Of a stretch of DNA of 7,305 nt, positions 1-5,469 are shown in pieces (position 1 is the first letter of the stretch; the number at the start of each line of letters is the position of its first letter). The notes below the pieces were generated by a model. The model had not been told where the DNA came from and made no database searches. It saw only the letters and a list, made by a program, of their open reading frames with translations. Location of the stretch: the NCBI GenBank assembly GCA_035298905.1, contig DATGXQ010000473.1, positions 1 through 7,305 on the forward strand, in the 5' to 3' direction. The stretch is from DATGXB01 sp035298905. GTDB lineage: Bacteria > Cyanobacteriota > Cyanobacteriia > Cyanobacteriales > Nostocaceae. The position numbers and the translations under genes are program-made.

Positions 1-8
1 TTTTTGTC

Positions 9-42
9 ATGGGGTATGGGGGTATGGGGCATGGGGGTATGG
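9..42. repeat. Degenerate G-rich 7-8 bp tandem repeat
   Basis: Four and a half consecutive units of the form ATGGGGT / ATGGGGGT / ATGGGGC / ATGGGGGT are visible, each starting with ATGGGG. The array lies just downstream of ccmL in the gap before the expected next ccm gene. Short tandem repeats of about seven bases (STRR-type) are well known between genes of heterocystous cyanobacteria. No function can be read from it. Confidence 0.75.
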
Positions 43-60
43 ATAAAAATCTTGCCACCT

Positions 61-81
61 ATTCCCTATTCCCTATTCCCT
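61..81. repeat. Perfect heptamer tandem repeat ATTCCCT x3
   Basis: Three perfect adjacent copies of ATTCCCT end two bases before the ccmL stop codon (complement of 84-86). This is a second heptamer array, different in sequence from the one at 9-42, so two unrelated arrays fill most of the 83 bases between ccmL and the window edge. Confidence 0.85.
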
Positions 82-83
82 GA

Positions 84-386
84 CTATTTATATTGATCTT
101 TTTTGCTGTAAATAAGGCGATCTTCCACGTGAATAGTATCAATTATCGCCACCACTGCCGCATCTAACGGACGTTGTTCATTGCCAAGTACCTGACGAGC
201 CGCACTGCCTCGACTGACAAGTACCCATTCATCTACTCCTGCTCCCACGCTATCTGCTGCTACTTCGTATTCTGGCAAAAGTTGGCCATTCTCATCTACT
301 AATTGCAACAGCAGCAGTTTCACACCGCGAAGACTGGGGTCTTTTTGGGTGCTGACTACTGTGCCACGCACTTTGGCAATTTGCAT
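84..386 (-). CDS. ccmL: Carboxysome shell vertex protein CcmL
   Basis: CcmL of the EutN/CcmL family, which forms pentamers that cap the vertices of the icosahedral beta-carboxysome shell. The 100-residue length is the usual one. Recognisable parts are the N-terminal MQIAKVRGTVVST strand, a hydrophobic LLLLQLVD segment at 24-31, and the conserved D45-SVGAGVDEWVLVSRGSAAR stretch (45-64), which is the family hallmark. The ATG lies only 4 nt after the ccmK1 stop codon, with an AGAAG motif inside the end of ccmK1, so translation is probably coupled to ccmK1. It is the third gene of the ccmK2-K1-L order; ccmM and ccmN normally follow and would be left of the window. The ORF ends with TAG and looks intact. 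Confidence 0.96.
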   Translation of the reverse strand: MQIAKVRGTVVSTQKDPSLRGVKLLLLQLVDENGQLLPEYEVAADSVGAGVDEWVLVSRGSAARQVLGNEQRPLDAAVVAIIDTIHVEDRLIYSKKDQYK

Positions 387-390
387 TTGA

Positions 391-735
391 TTATGGTCTT
401 CTACCGAAAGGGCGGATAGCGTTTACATTCTCCCGGAATTGTTCTACGTCTTCTGTATAACGAATTGGGAGGACATATTCTAAGTTCTCATGGGGACGAG
501 CAATGATGTGAGTAGATAGCACTTGTCCACCGTTAACTCGCTTGACTGACTCTACGCCCGCAGCTACGGAAGCTTGGACTTCAGATACATCCCCCCGCAC
601 GATTACTGTCACCCGACCGCTACCAATTTTTTCATAACCTACTAGGGTGACGCGAGCAGCTTTCACCATAGCATCAGCAGCTTCTACTACTGCGGGAAAG
701 CCTAGTGTTTCTACCATTCCCACTGCGATCGACAT
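391..735 (-). CDS. ccmK1: Carboxysome shell facet protein CcmK1 (BMC domain)
   Basis: A single-BMC-domain protein that forms hexamers tiling the facets of the beta-carboxysome. The BMC fold covers about residues 1-90. Visible hallmarks are the pore-lining K36-I-G-S39 motif, the edge lysine K25, and the A79-R80-P81-H82 edge motif. Residues 101-114 form a basic tail (ending PFGRRP). I call it CcmK1 rather than CcmK2 because of this tail, the ETLGFP start and the second position in the operon; in Synechocystis CcmK1 has the longer tail and CcmK2 is about 103 residues. By my alignment it differs from the neighbouring paralogue at 11 of the first 101 residues. The start is supported by AAGGA at 744-748, eight bases upstream of the ATG. 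A gap of 219 bp separates it from ccmK2. Confidence 0.94.
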   Translation of the reverse strand: MSIAVGMVETLGFPAVVEAADAMVKAARVTLVGYEKIGSGRVTVIVRGDVSEVQASVAAGVESVKRVNGGQVLSTHIIARPHENLEYVLPIRYTEDVEQFRENVNAIRPFGRRP

Positions 736-753
736 TAGCTTAATCCTTAAATC

Positions 754-781
754 AAGTTTTTACAAAAAGAAAAGTTTTTAC
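754..781. repeat. 10-bp direct repeat AAGTTTTTAC, 18-bp period
   Basis: AAGTTTTTAC occurs at 754-763 and again at 772-781. In the direction of ccmK1 it reads GTAAAAACTT twice, just upstream of the ccmK1 ribosome binding site (744-748). It could be a paired protein-binding site or an AT-rich chance repeat; nothing in the sequence decides between these. Confidence 0.5.
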
Positions 782-923
782 TCAAGAAAGCAGCCCCGTT
801 GATTACTTTCTGTCTAGGGCAGTTTGTAACTTAGTCAAGTATACATATCAGGCTTTAAAGCAGCTTTAATGAGGTTTAAGCAAGTAAATCAGGTCTAAAA
901 GCTGAGTATAAAACCTGTTTTAC

Positions 924-955
924 TGCTGACTGCTGAGAGCTGATTGCTGACTGCT
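924..955. repeat. Degenerate TGCTGAC heptamer array abutting ccmK2 stop
   Basis: Consecutive heptamers TGCTGAC, TGCTGAG, AGCTGAT and TGCTGAC, then a partial TGCT, run up to the first base of the ccmK2 stop codon (complement of 955-957). It is a third distinct heptamer array in this window and again sits directly after a ccm stop codon. Part of the unusually long ccmK2-ccmK1 spacer is therefore repeat expansion. Confidence 0.75.
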
Positions 956-1263
956 TAAGTTCTAAACTGTTCTACTGCTTCTGTATACCGAATTGGTAAA
1001 ACATACTCTAGGTTTTCGTGAGGACGAGCGATGATATGAGTAGATACCACTTCGCCACCATTTACTCTTCTTGCTGCTTCAATTCCAGCTGCTACGGAAG
1101 CTTGTACCTCCGATACATCACCCCGCACAATCACAGTAACGCGGGCGCTACCGATTTTTTCATATCCTACTAGGGTGACACGGGCAGCTTTCACCATGGC
1201 ATCAGCCGCCTCTACTACCGCAGGAAAACCCTTGGTCTCAATCATTCCAACCGCAATTGGCAT
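955..1263 (-). CDS. ccmK2: Carboxysome shell facet protein CcmK2 (BMC domain)
   Basis: Major single-BMC-domain hexameric facet protein of the beta-carboxysome and first gene of the minus-strand operon. It has 102 residues, close to the usual 103 for CcmK2, and ends VEQFRT without the basic tail of CcmK1. The pore motif K36-I-G-S39, the edge residue K25 and the A79-R80-P81-H82 motif are present. Position 40 is Ala where the neighbouring copy has Gly (KIGSAR versus KIGSGR), right beside the pore loop, and position 2 is Pro. The start is supported by AGGAG at 1272-1276, eight bases from the ATG. Its promoter must lie in the divergent region 1264-1921. The assignment rests on tail length, operon position and remembered Synechocystis sequences. 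Confidence 0.94.
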   Translation of the reverse strand: MPIAVGMIETKGFPAVVEAADAMVKAARVTLVGYEKIGSARVTVIVRGDVSEVQASVAAGIEAARRVNGGEVVSTHIIARPHENLEYVLPIRYTEAVEQFRT

Positions 1264-1416
1264 CGCAGAAACTCCTACAAAATTACTCAGAACAGTACTA
1301 TGGTTTGAAAATTTTGACGGGGATGCTCATCTTGAGCTAAAAAACACTTCCAAATTAAGCATAGGAAAGCTTGGCATCCCTGGCAACATAAATTACTATA
1401 ATAGTTTGTAATAAAA

Positions 1417-1432
1417 AAGTTTTAAAAAACTT
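1417..1432. promoter_or_regulatory. Perfect 16-bp palindrome upstream of ccmK2
   Basis: AAGTTTT-AA-AAAACTT is an inverted repeat with 7-bp arms and a 2-bp centre, about 155 bp upstream of the ccmK2 start and close to the TATTAT-like -10 candidate. With such a short centre it suits a dimeric DNA-binding protein better than an RNA hairpin. It may also be a chance product of the AT-rich context. Confidence 0.35.
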
Positions 1433-1623
1433 AACAAAAATTAATGCACTCTCTTGCTACATCGAAGTTCATGATTTCCTAGAGTGACCGCTTATGTTTT
1501 ATAATTTTTTTATTACATTTAGAATTGCCAGCCTCATAGCCAAAGTTTAACCCAACAGGAGAGAGATATCTATTGCCTGTATCCATTGCCACATCTATCT
1601 TTCTTGGTGATAGGCTACTGGCA

Positions 1624-1638
1624 TTACCACTTAGGTAA
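1624..1638. promoter_or_regulatory. Candidate LysR-type operator (TTACC-N5-GGTAA)
   Basis: A perfect 5-bp-arm dyad, TTACC-ACTTA-GGTAA, fits the general LysR-family T-N11-A rule (T1625, A1637). Cyanobacterial CO2-concentrating genes are known to be controlled by the LysR-type regulators CmpR and CcmR/NdhR, so the location between two such operons is suggestive. It does not match the TTA-N7/8-TAA CmpR spacing exactly (nine bases lie between TTA and TAA). The assignment is inference. Confidence 0.35.
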
Positions 1639-1806
1639 AAAAACATATAAGCTCTGCTCATACATCATATAAACTAATTTGTTAACACTAAAATAAATCT
1701 GTGCAAGCAAAGATGATGTTAGATAATTAACGGTTTGATGAGATGTAAATTTAGATCAGACTGAGAGAAAATAGGCTAATCTGAAGTAAAAGTGCCTAGA
1801 CAAGTT

Positions 1807-1834
1807 TTAAGAAAAAATAGTTAAGAAAAAATAG
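1807..1834. repeat. Perfect tandem duplication of a 14-mer upstream of ndhF4
   Basis: TTAAGAAAAAATAG occurs twice with no gap (1807-1820 and 1821-1834), about 90 bp before the ndhF4 start. A related TTAAGAAAAT lies at 1884-1893. The position suits a promoter-proximal regulatory element or an AT-rich upstream element for ndhF4, but no factor can be named. Confidence 0.6.
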
Positions 1835-1921
1835 ATTTTCCCGAATAACATTTCTTTTTGGCAAATGATTGTTTTAAGGCTGTTTAAGAAAATCAAGGCT
1901 GAGTCGTCAAGGAAAATATAA

Positions 1922-3778
1922 ATGAATCAGTTTCTATTTTTAACAAGTTGGTTTGTGCCTCTGTATAGTCTGCTGGGAGCAGCTTTAACTCTACCTTGGG
2001 CAATGGGATTAGTGCGCCGGACAGGACCAAGACCTGCGGCATATTTCAACTTGTTGACGACTATTTTGGCTTTTATCCATAGCTTGTTAGTGTTGACAGA
2101 TATCTGGGATAAAGAACCAGAAAATCTGGTAATTACTTGGTTCCAAGCTGCCGACTTTAACCTAACCTTTGGCATAGAACTTTCTCCAGTCAGTATTGGG
2201 GCTAGTGTTTTAATCTCAGGATTAAGTCTTTTAGCCCAAATTTACGCTCTGGGATACATGGAGAAAGACTGGTCATTAGCAAGGTTTTTTGGTTTATTGG
2301 GATTTTTTGAAGCGGCACTGAGTGGTTTAGCAATCAGCGATTCCTTATTTCTCAGCTATGCCTTGCTAGAGGTTCTGACTCTTTCTACCTACTTGCTAGT
2401 GGGATTTTGGTATGCTCAACCGTTGGTAGTGACGGCGGCAAGAGACGCATTTTTTACCAAGCGCGTGGGAGATTTGCTGCTATTAATGGGGGTAGTTACT
2501 CTCTCCACTTTAGCCGGAAGTTTGAATTTTTCCGATTTATACGAATGGGCGCAGACAGCCAGTTTAGATCCAGTGACTTCAACCTTATTGGGTTTAGCGT
2601 TAATTGCTGGGCCAGCAGGTAAGTGCGCTCAATTCCCTCTGCATTTGTGGTTAGATGAGGCTATGGAAGGGCCTAATCCAGCTTCCGTGATGCGAAATTC
2701 CCTAGTGGTAGCTGGAGGAGCTTATGTACTGTACAAAATTCAGCCAATATTAGCCCTTTCACCTGTAGCTTTGAACTGCTTAGTAATCATGGGTACAGTG
2801 ACGGCAGTAGGGGCAACATTGGTTTCAATTGCCCAAATTGATATTAAACGTTCCCTGTCTCACTCCACAAGTGCCTATATGGGTCTGGTGTTTTTGGCGG
2901 TAGGGTTAGAACAAGGCGGTGTAGCCTTAATGTTATTGTTAACCCATGCGATCGCCAAAGCTCTGTTATTCATGAGTTCTGGCTCAGTTATTTTCACTAC
3001 CCACACCCAGGACTTGACAGAAATGGGTGGTTTATGGTCAAGAATGCCAGCTACCACCACAGCTTTTGTAGTTGGTTCAGCCGGAATGGTGACACTCCTC
3101 CCACTGGGTAGCTTTTGGGCAATGTTAGCTTGGTCCGATGGTTTAGTCAGAGTTAGTCCTTGGGTAATTGCAGTTTTGGTACTAGTTAATGGCTTGACAG
3201 CATTGAATTTAACTAGGGTATTCCGTCTAGTTTTTTGGGGAACACCACAGCAAAAAACTCGCCGTACTCCAGAAGTAGGCTGGCCAATGGCTTTTCCGAT
3301 GGTGACTTTAACTATCGCCACTCTATTATTACCTTTGATGCTCCAGCAATGGTACTTATTGCCAGGCTGGGAAAGTATTGACTTATACGTACTTTTCGCC
3401 TTGTTAGCTTCCACTATTTTGGGTGTTACCATTGGCTCAACAATTTATCTCCATAAGGCTTGGTCAAGATCCAGAATACTGGCTTGGAGATTTGTTCAAG
3501 ACCTACTGGGTTATGATTTTTACATTGACCGTATTTATCGCCTGACAATCGTCAGCGCAGTAGCCCTATTATCAAAAATCTCTGCTTTTTGCGATCGCTA
3601 TTTAGTTGATGGTTTAGTCAATTTAGTAGGTTTTGCTACCATATTTGGCGGTCAAAGCTTAAAATATAGCATTTCTGGTCAATCTCAAGGCTATATGCTC
3701 ACCATCTTAGTAGTAGTTAGCGTCTTGGGCTTCTTTATTAGCTGGTCACTAGGCTTACTGAATAAACTACCTTTCTAA
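1922..3778 (+). CDS. ndhF4: NDH-1 subunit F of CO2-uptake type (NdhF4)
   Basis: An antiporter-like membrane subunit (NuoL/ND5 family) of the thylakoid NDH-1 complex, in its CO2-uptake form. It has 618 residues with many membrane helices. Family residues seen are E150 (TM5 glutamate, ALLEVLTLSTYLLVGF), K234 (GPAGKCAQFPLHLWL), K309 (DIKRSLSHST), H342 and K346 (THAIAKALLF). The C-terminal part (about 525-618) has the YDFYIDRIYR connector and a last helix. Differences from respiratory NdhF/NuoL: GPNPASVMRNS replaces the usual GPTPVSALIHA, so N259 stands for the histidine, and M400 stands where NuoL has the TM12 lysine. This divergence, the ndhD and cupB neighbours and the ccm linkage point to NdhF4, or less likely NdhF3. 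The start has AAGGA at 1909-1913. It is the first gene of the operon and contains two HIP1 sites. Confidence 0.9.
   Translation: MNQFLFLTSWFVPLYSLLGAALTLPWAMGLVRRTGPRPAAYFNLLTTILAFIHSLLVLTDIWDKEPENLVITWFQAADFNLTFGIELSPVSIGASVLISGLSLLAQIYALGYMEKDWSLARFFGLLGFFEAALSGLAISDSLFLSYALLEVLTLSTYLLVGFWYAQPLVVTAARDAFFTKRVGDLLLLMGVVTLSTLAGSLNFSDLYEWAQTASLDPVTSTLLGLALIAGPAGKCAQFPLHLWLDEAMEGPNPASVMRNSLVVAGGAYVLYKIQPILALSPVALNCLVIMGTVTAVGATLVSIAQIDIKRSLSHSTSAYMGLVFLAVGLEQGGVALMLLLTHAIAKALLFMSSGSVIFTTHTQDLTEMGGLWSRMPATTTAFVVGSAGMVTLLPLGSFWAMLAWSDGLVRVSPWVIAVLVLVNGLTALNLTRVFRLVFWGTPQQKTRRTPEVGWPMAFPMVTLTIATLLLPLMLQQWYLLPGWESIDLYVLFALLASTILGVTIGSTIYLHKAWSRSRILAWRFVQDLLGYDFYIDRIYRLTIVSAVALLSKISAFCDRYLVDGLVNLVGFATIFGGQSLKYSISGQSQGYMLTILVVVSVLGFFISWSLGLLNKLPF
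2948..2955. repeat. HIP1 octamer GCGATCGC
   Basis: Perfect copy of the cyanobacterial highly iterated palindrome, inside ndhF4 at the conserved THAIAK codons. Confidence 0.9.
3591..3598. repeat. HIP1 octamer GCGATCGC
   Basis: Second perfect HIP1 copy, in the 3' part of ndhF4 (codons for CDRY). Confidence 0.9.
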
Positions 3779-3817
3779 CAGTGCTGAGTGGCAAGGGAAA
3801 ATAGAACACAAAATTGC

Positions 3818-3863
3818 TTCCTCACTCTCCTCATCCCCTTCACCTCCCTCATCTTCCCTCACC
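3818..3863. repeat. Pyrimidine-rich degenerate repeat between ndhF4 and ndhD4
   Basis: A C/T-only run with scattered A, built from recurring CCTCAC / CCTCAT / TTCACC words, fills much of the 92-bp gap between ndhF4 and ndhD4. It stays open in the ndhD frame back to a TTG at 3814 and would encode a His/Pro/Leu-rich extension, which I regard as non-coding. It also leaves ndhD4 without a purine-rich ribosome binding site. Confidence 0.6.
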
Positions 3864-3870
3864 ATTAACT

Positions 3871-5370
3871 ATGCTAAGTGCATTGATTTTACTGCCCCTT
3901 CTAGGTGCGGCTTTAGTTGGGTTCTATCCCTTTGGCGACCTGAAACAATTTCCCCGTTGGTTTGCTTTGGCATTTGCTGCAATAACTTTTATCTGGTCAG
4001 TTATTTTAGCTATTGAGTTTAATCCAGGAGAAATAGGGCAACAATTCGCTGAATCCTTGCTTTGGGTAGATGCTATAGGTTTAAATTACAGTCTGGGTGT
4101 AGATGGTTTATCCTTACCATTGTTAGTTTTAAACGGACTATTAACCTTAATTGCCATCTACAGCAGCACACAATCCCTACAACGCCAAAAGTTTTATTAC
4201 TCTCTTATTCTCCTGTTAAGTGCAGGTGTGAATGGGGCTTTTTTGGCACAGGATTTATTGTTATTTTTCCTGTTTTATGAGTTAGAACTAATTCCCCTCT
4301 ATCTGTTAATTGCTATTTGGGGAGGTGCAAAAAGAGGCTATGCAGCAACCAAGTTTCTTATCTACACTGCGGTTTCCGGTATCCTCATTTTAGCCAGTTT
4401 CCTGGGTATGGTATGGCTGAGTGGAGCGAATAATTTTGCTTTGTCAGCATTACAGTTAAAGGCATTACCCATAGGAACACAATTACTATTACTAGCAGGA
4501 ATTATCATCGGTTTTGGCATTAAGATTCCCTTAGTACCCTTACATACTTGGTTGCCAGATGCTCACGTAGAAGCTTCCACACCGATTTCCGTCTTATTAG
4601 CTGGGGTATTGTTGAAATTAGGAACCTATGGCTTGTTGCGGTTTGGGTTGAACTTATTGCCCGAAGCTTGGACATATGTAGCACCTTGGTTAGCTATCTG
4701 GGCTGTAATTAGCGTCTTGTATGGGGCATCTTGTGCGATCGCCCAAACAGATATGAAAAAGATGGTAGCCTATAGTTCAGTAGGACATATGGGCTATGTG
4801 CTACTAGCAGTAGCCGCAGCTACACCATTGAGTGTATTGGGTGCTGTCATGCAAATGATTAGTCATGGCTTAATTTCCGCCCTACTATTTTTGTTGGTAG
4901 GAGTTGTTTATCAAAAAGCCGGTAGCCGTGACTTAGAAGTATTAAGAGGACTACTCAACCCAGAAAAAGGTATGCCAGTAATTGGTAGCTTGATGGTATT
5001 GGGAGTAATGGCTAGTGCTGGTATACCAGGAATGGTGGGATTTATTTCCGAATTTATTATTTTCCGGGGTAGTTTCCCAGTCTTCCCTGTACCAACCCTA
5101 ATATCAATGATTGGCACAGGTTTAACAGCCGTTTACTTCTTAATTCTTGTCAACCGGGCCTTTTTTGGTCGCTTGTCAGCCCAAGTTACCAACTTACCAC
5201 GAGTATACTGGAGCGATCGCGCCCCTGCACTGATTTTAGCGGCAGTCATTGTGATATTTGGCATCCAACCAGCTTGGCTAGTCCGTTGGTCTCAACACAC
5301 TATCACAGCTATGGTGAATACACCAAATATAGTCGCAACCGTTTCCGCAGATAAGAGCAAAGGTGAATAA
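3871..5370 (+). CDS. ndhD4: NDH-1 subunit D of CO2-uptake type (NdhD4)
   Basis: A NuoM/ND4-family antiporter-like membrane subunit of thylakoid NDH-1, paired with the NdhF encoded upstream. I chose the ATG at 3871 (499 residues), which gives the typical MLSALILLPLLGAALVGF first helix. An upstream TTG at 3814 adds only a repeat-encoded stretch. Numbered from that ATG, the conserved proton-path residues are E137 (FYELELIPLY), K218 (GFGIKIPLVPLHTWLPDAH), K249 (VLLKLGTYGLLRF) and E394 (GFISEF), so the pump residues known from NuoM all appear kept, unlike NdhF here. About 14 membrane segments are expected. There is no clear Shine-Dalgarno sequence before the start. It lies 92 bp after ndhF4 and about 100 bp before cupB. 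NdhD4 is preferred over NdhD3 because of the gene context. Confidence 0.9.
   Translation: MLSALILLPLLGAALVGFYPFGDLKQFPRWFALAFAAITFIWSVILAIEFNPGEIGQQFAESLLWVDAIGLNYSLGVDGLSLPLLVLNGLLTLIAIYSSTQSLQRQKFYYSLILLLSAGVNGAFLAQDLLLFFLFYELELIPLYLLIAIWGGAKRGYAATKFLIYTAVSGILILASFLGMVWLSGANNFALSALQLKALPIGTQLLLLAGIIIGFGIKIPLVPLHTWLPDAHVEASTPISVLLAGVLLKLGTYGLLRFGLNLLPEAWTYVAPWLAIWAVISVLYGASCAIAQTDMKKMVAYSSVGHMGYVLLAVAAATPLSVLGAVMQMISHGLISALLFLLVGVVYQKAGSRDLEVLRGLLNPEKGMPVIGSLMVLGVMASAGIPGMVGFISEFIIFRGSFPVFPVPTLISMIGTGLTAVYFLILVNRAFFGRLSAQVTNLPRVYWSDRAPALILAAVIVIFGIQPAWLVRWSQHTITAMVNTPNIVATVSADKSKGE
4735..4742. repeat. HIP1 octamer GCGATCGC
   Basis: Third perfect HIP1 copy, in ndhD4 (codons for CAIAQ). Confidence 0.9.
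5213..5220. repeat. HIP1 octamer GCGATCGC
   Basis: Fourth perfect HIP1 copy, in the 3' part of ndhD4 (codons for SDRA). Confidence 0.9.
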
Positions 5371-5381
5371 AAACTGAAAAC

Positions 5382-5414
5382 GCAAAATCATAAATCTTAC
5401 ATATTGATTTTTGC
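5382..5414 (+). terminator. Possible attenuator hairpin between ndhD4 and cupB
   Basis: GCAAAATC (5382-5389) can pair with GATTTTTGC (5406-5414) with one bulged base, leaving a 16-nt loop. It is followed by a T-rich stretch (ACTTTTAATTTTTA). It begins 12 bases after the ndhD4 stop codon. The stem is short and AT-rich, so it would be a weak terminator at best and could act as a partial stop or an RNA-end stabiliser inside the operon. Confidence 0.3.
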
Positions 5415-5457
5415 ACTTTTAATTTTTACTTCCCTCTTCTTAGCTTGATTGTAAATT

Positions 5458-5461
5458 GGAG
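5458..5461 (+). promoter_or_regulatory. Ribosome binding site GGAG that decides the cupB start
   Basis: GGAG lies 2 nt before the ATG at 5464 but 8 nt before the ATG at 5470. Only the second spacing is workable, so 5470 is the likely start codon. Confidence 0.65.
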
Positions 5462-5469
5462 ACATGGCA

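Larger units (their letters stand above)
1264..1921. promoter_or_regulatory. Divergent intergenic region between ccmK2 and ndhF4
   Basis: 658 bp without a credible gene, strongly AT-rich, between the divergent ccmK2 (minus) and ndhF4 (plus) starts. It must contain the promoters of both operons. The ccmK2 end has an AGGAG ribosome binding site (1272-1276) and, about 135 bp upstream of the start codon, a TATTAT-like -10 on the minus strand (complement of 1398-1403). The same bases read TATAAT on the plus strand (1397-1402). No good -35 is visible for either. The ndhF4 end has AAGGA at 1909-1913, eight bases before its ATG. Internal elements (1417-1432, 1624-1638, 1807-1834) are listed separately. 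I found no GTA-N8-TAC NtcA site and no tRNA. Confidence 0.7.

Noticed and set aside
9..81. CRISPR array or terminator downstream of ccmL
   Set aside because: The units are 7-8 bp with no spacers, and no paired stem with a T run is present; they are simple tandem repeats.
1175..1411. 78-residue plus-strand reading frame overlapping the ccmK2 start
   Set aside because: It is mostly the antisense of the well-conserved ccmK2 and has no supporting start signal.
1479..1661. 60-residue minus-strand reading frame in the divergent region
   Set aside because: No ribosome binding site, no family recognised, composition like the AT-rich surroundings, and it lies where promoters are expected.
1264..1921. 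NtcA site (GTA-N8-TAC) in the divergent region
   Set aside because: None found when scanning for this pattern by eye.
2875..3432. 185-residue minus-strand reading frame inside ndhF4
   Set aside because: It is antisense to conserved NdhF sequence, with no recognisable product; a shadow of codon usage.
3814..3870. N-terminal extension of NdhD4 from a TTG codon
   Set aside because: Encoded by a pyrimidine-rich repeat, not like any NdhD N-terminus; the ATG at 3871 gives the normal first helix.
5464..5469. ATG at 5464 as the start of cupB
   Set aside because: It lies only 2 nt after GGAG; the ATG at 5470 has the normal 8-nt spacing.
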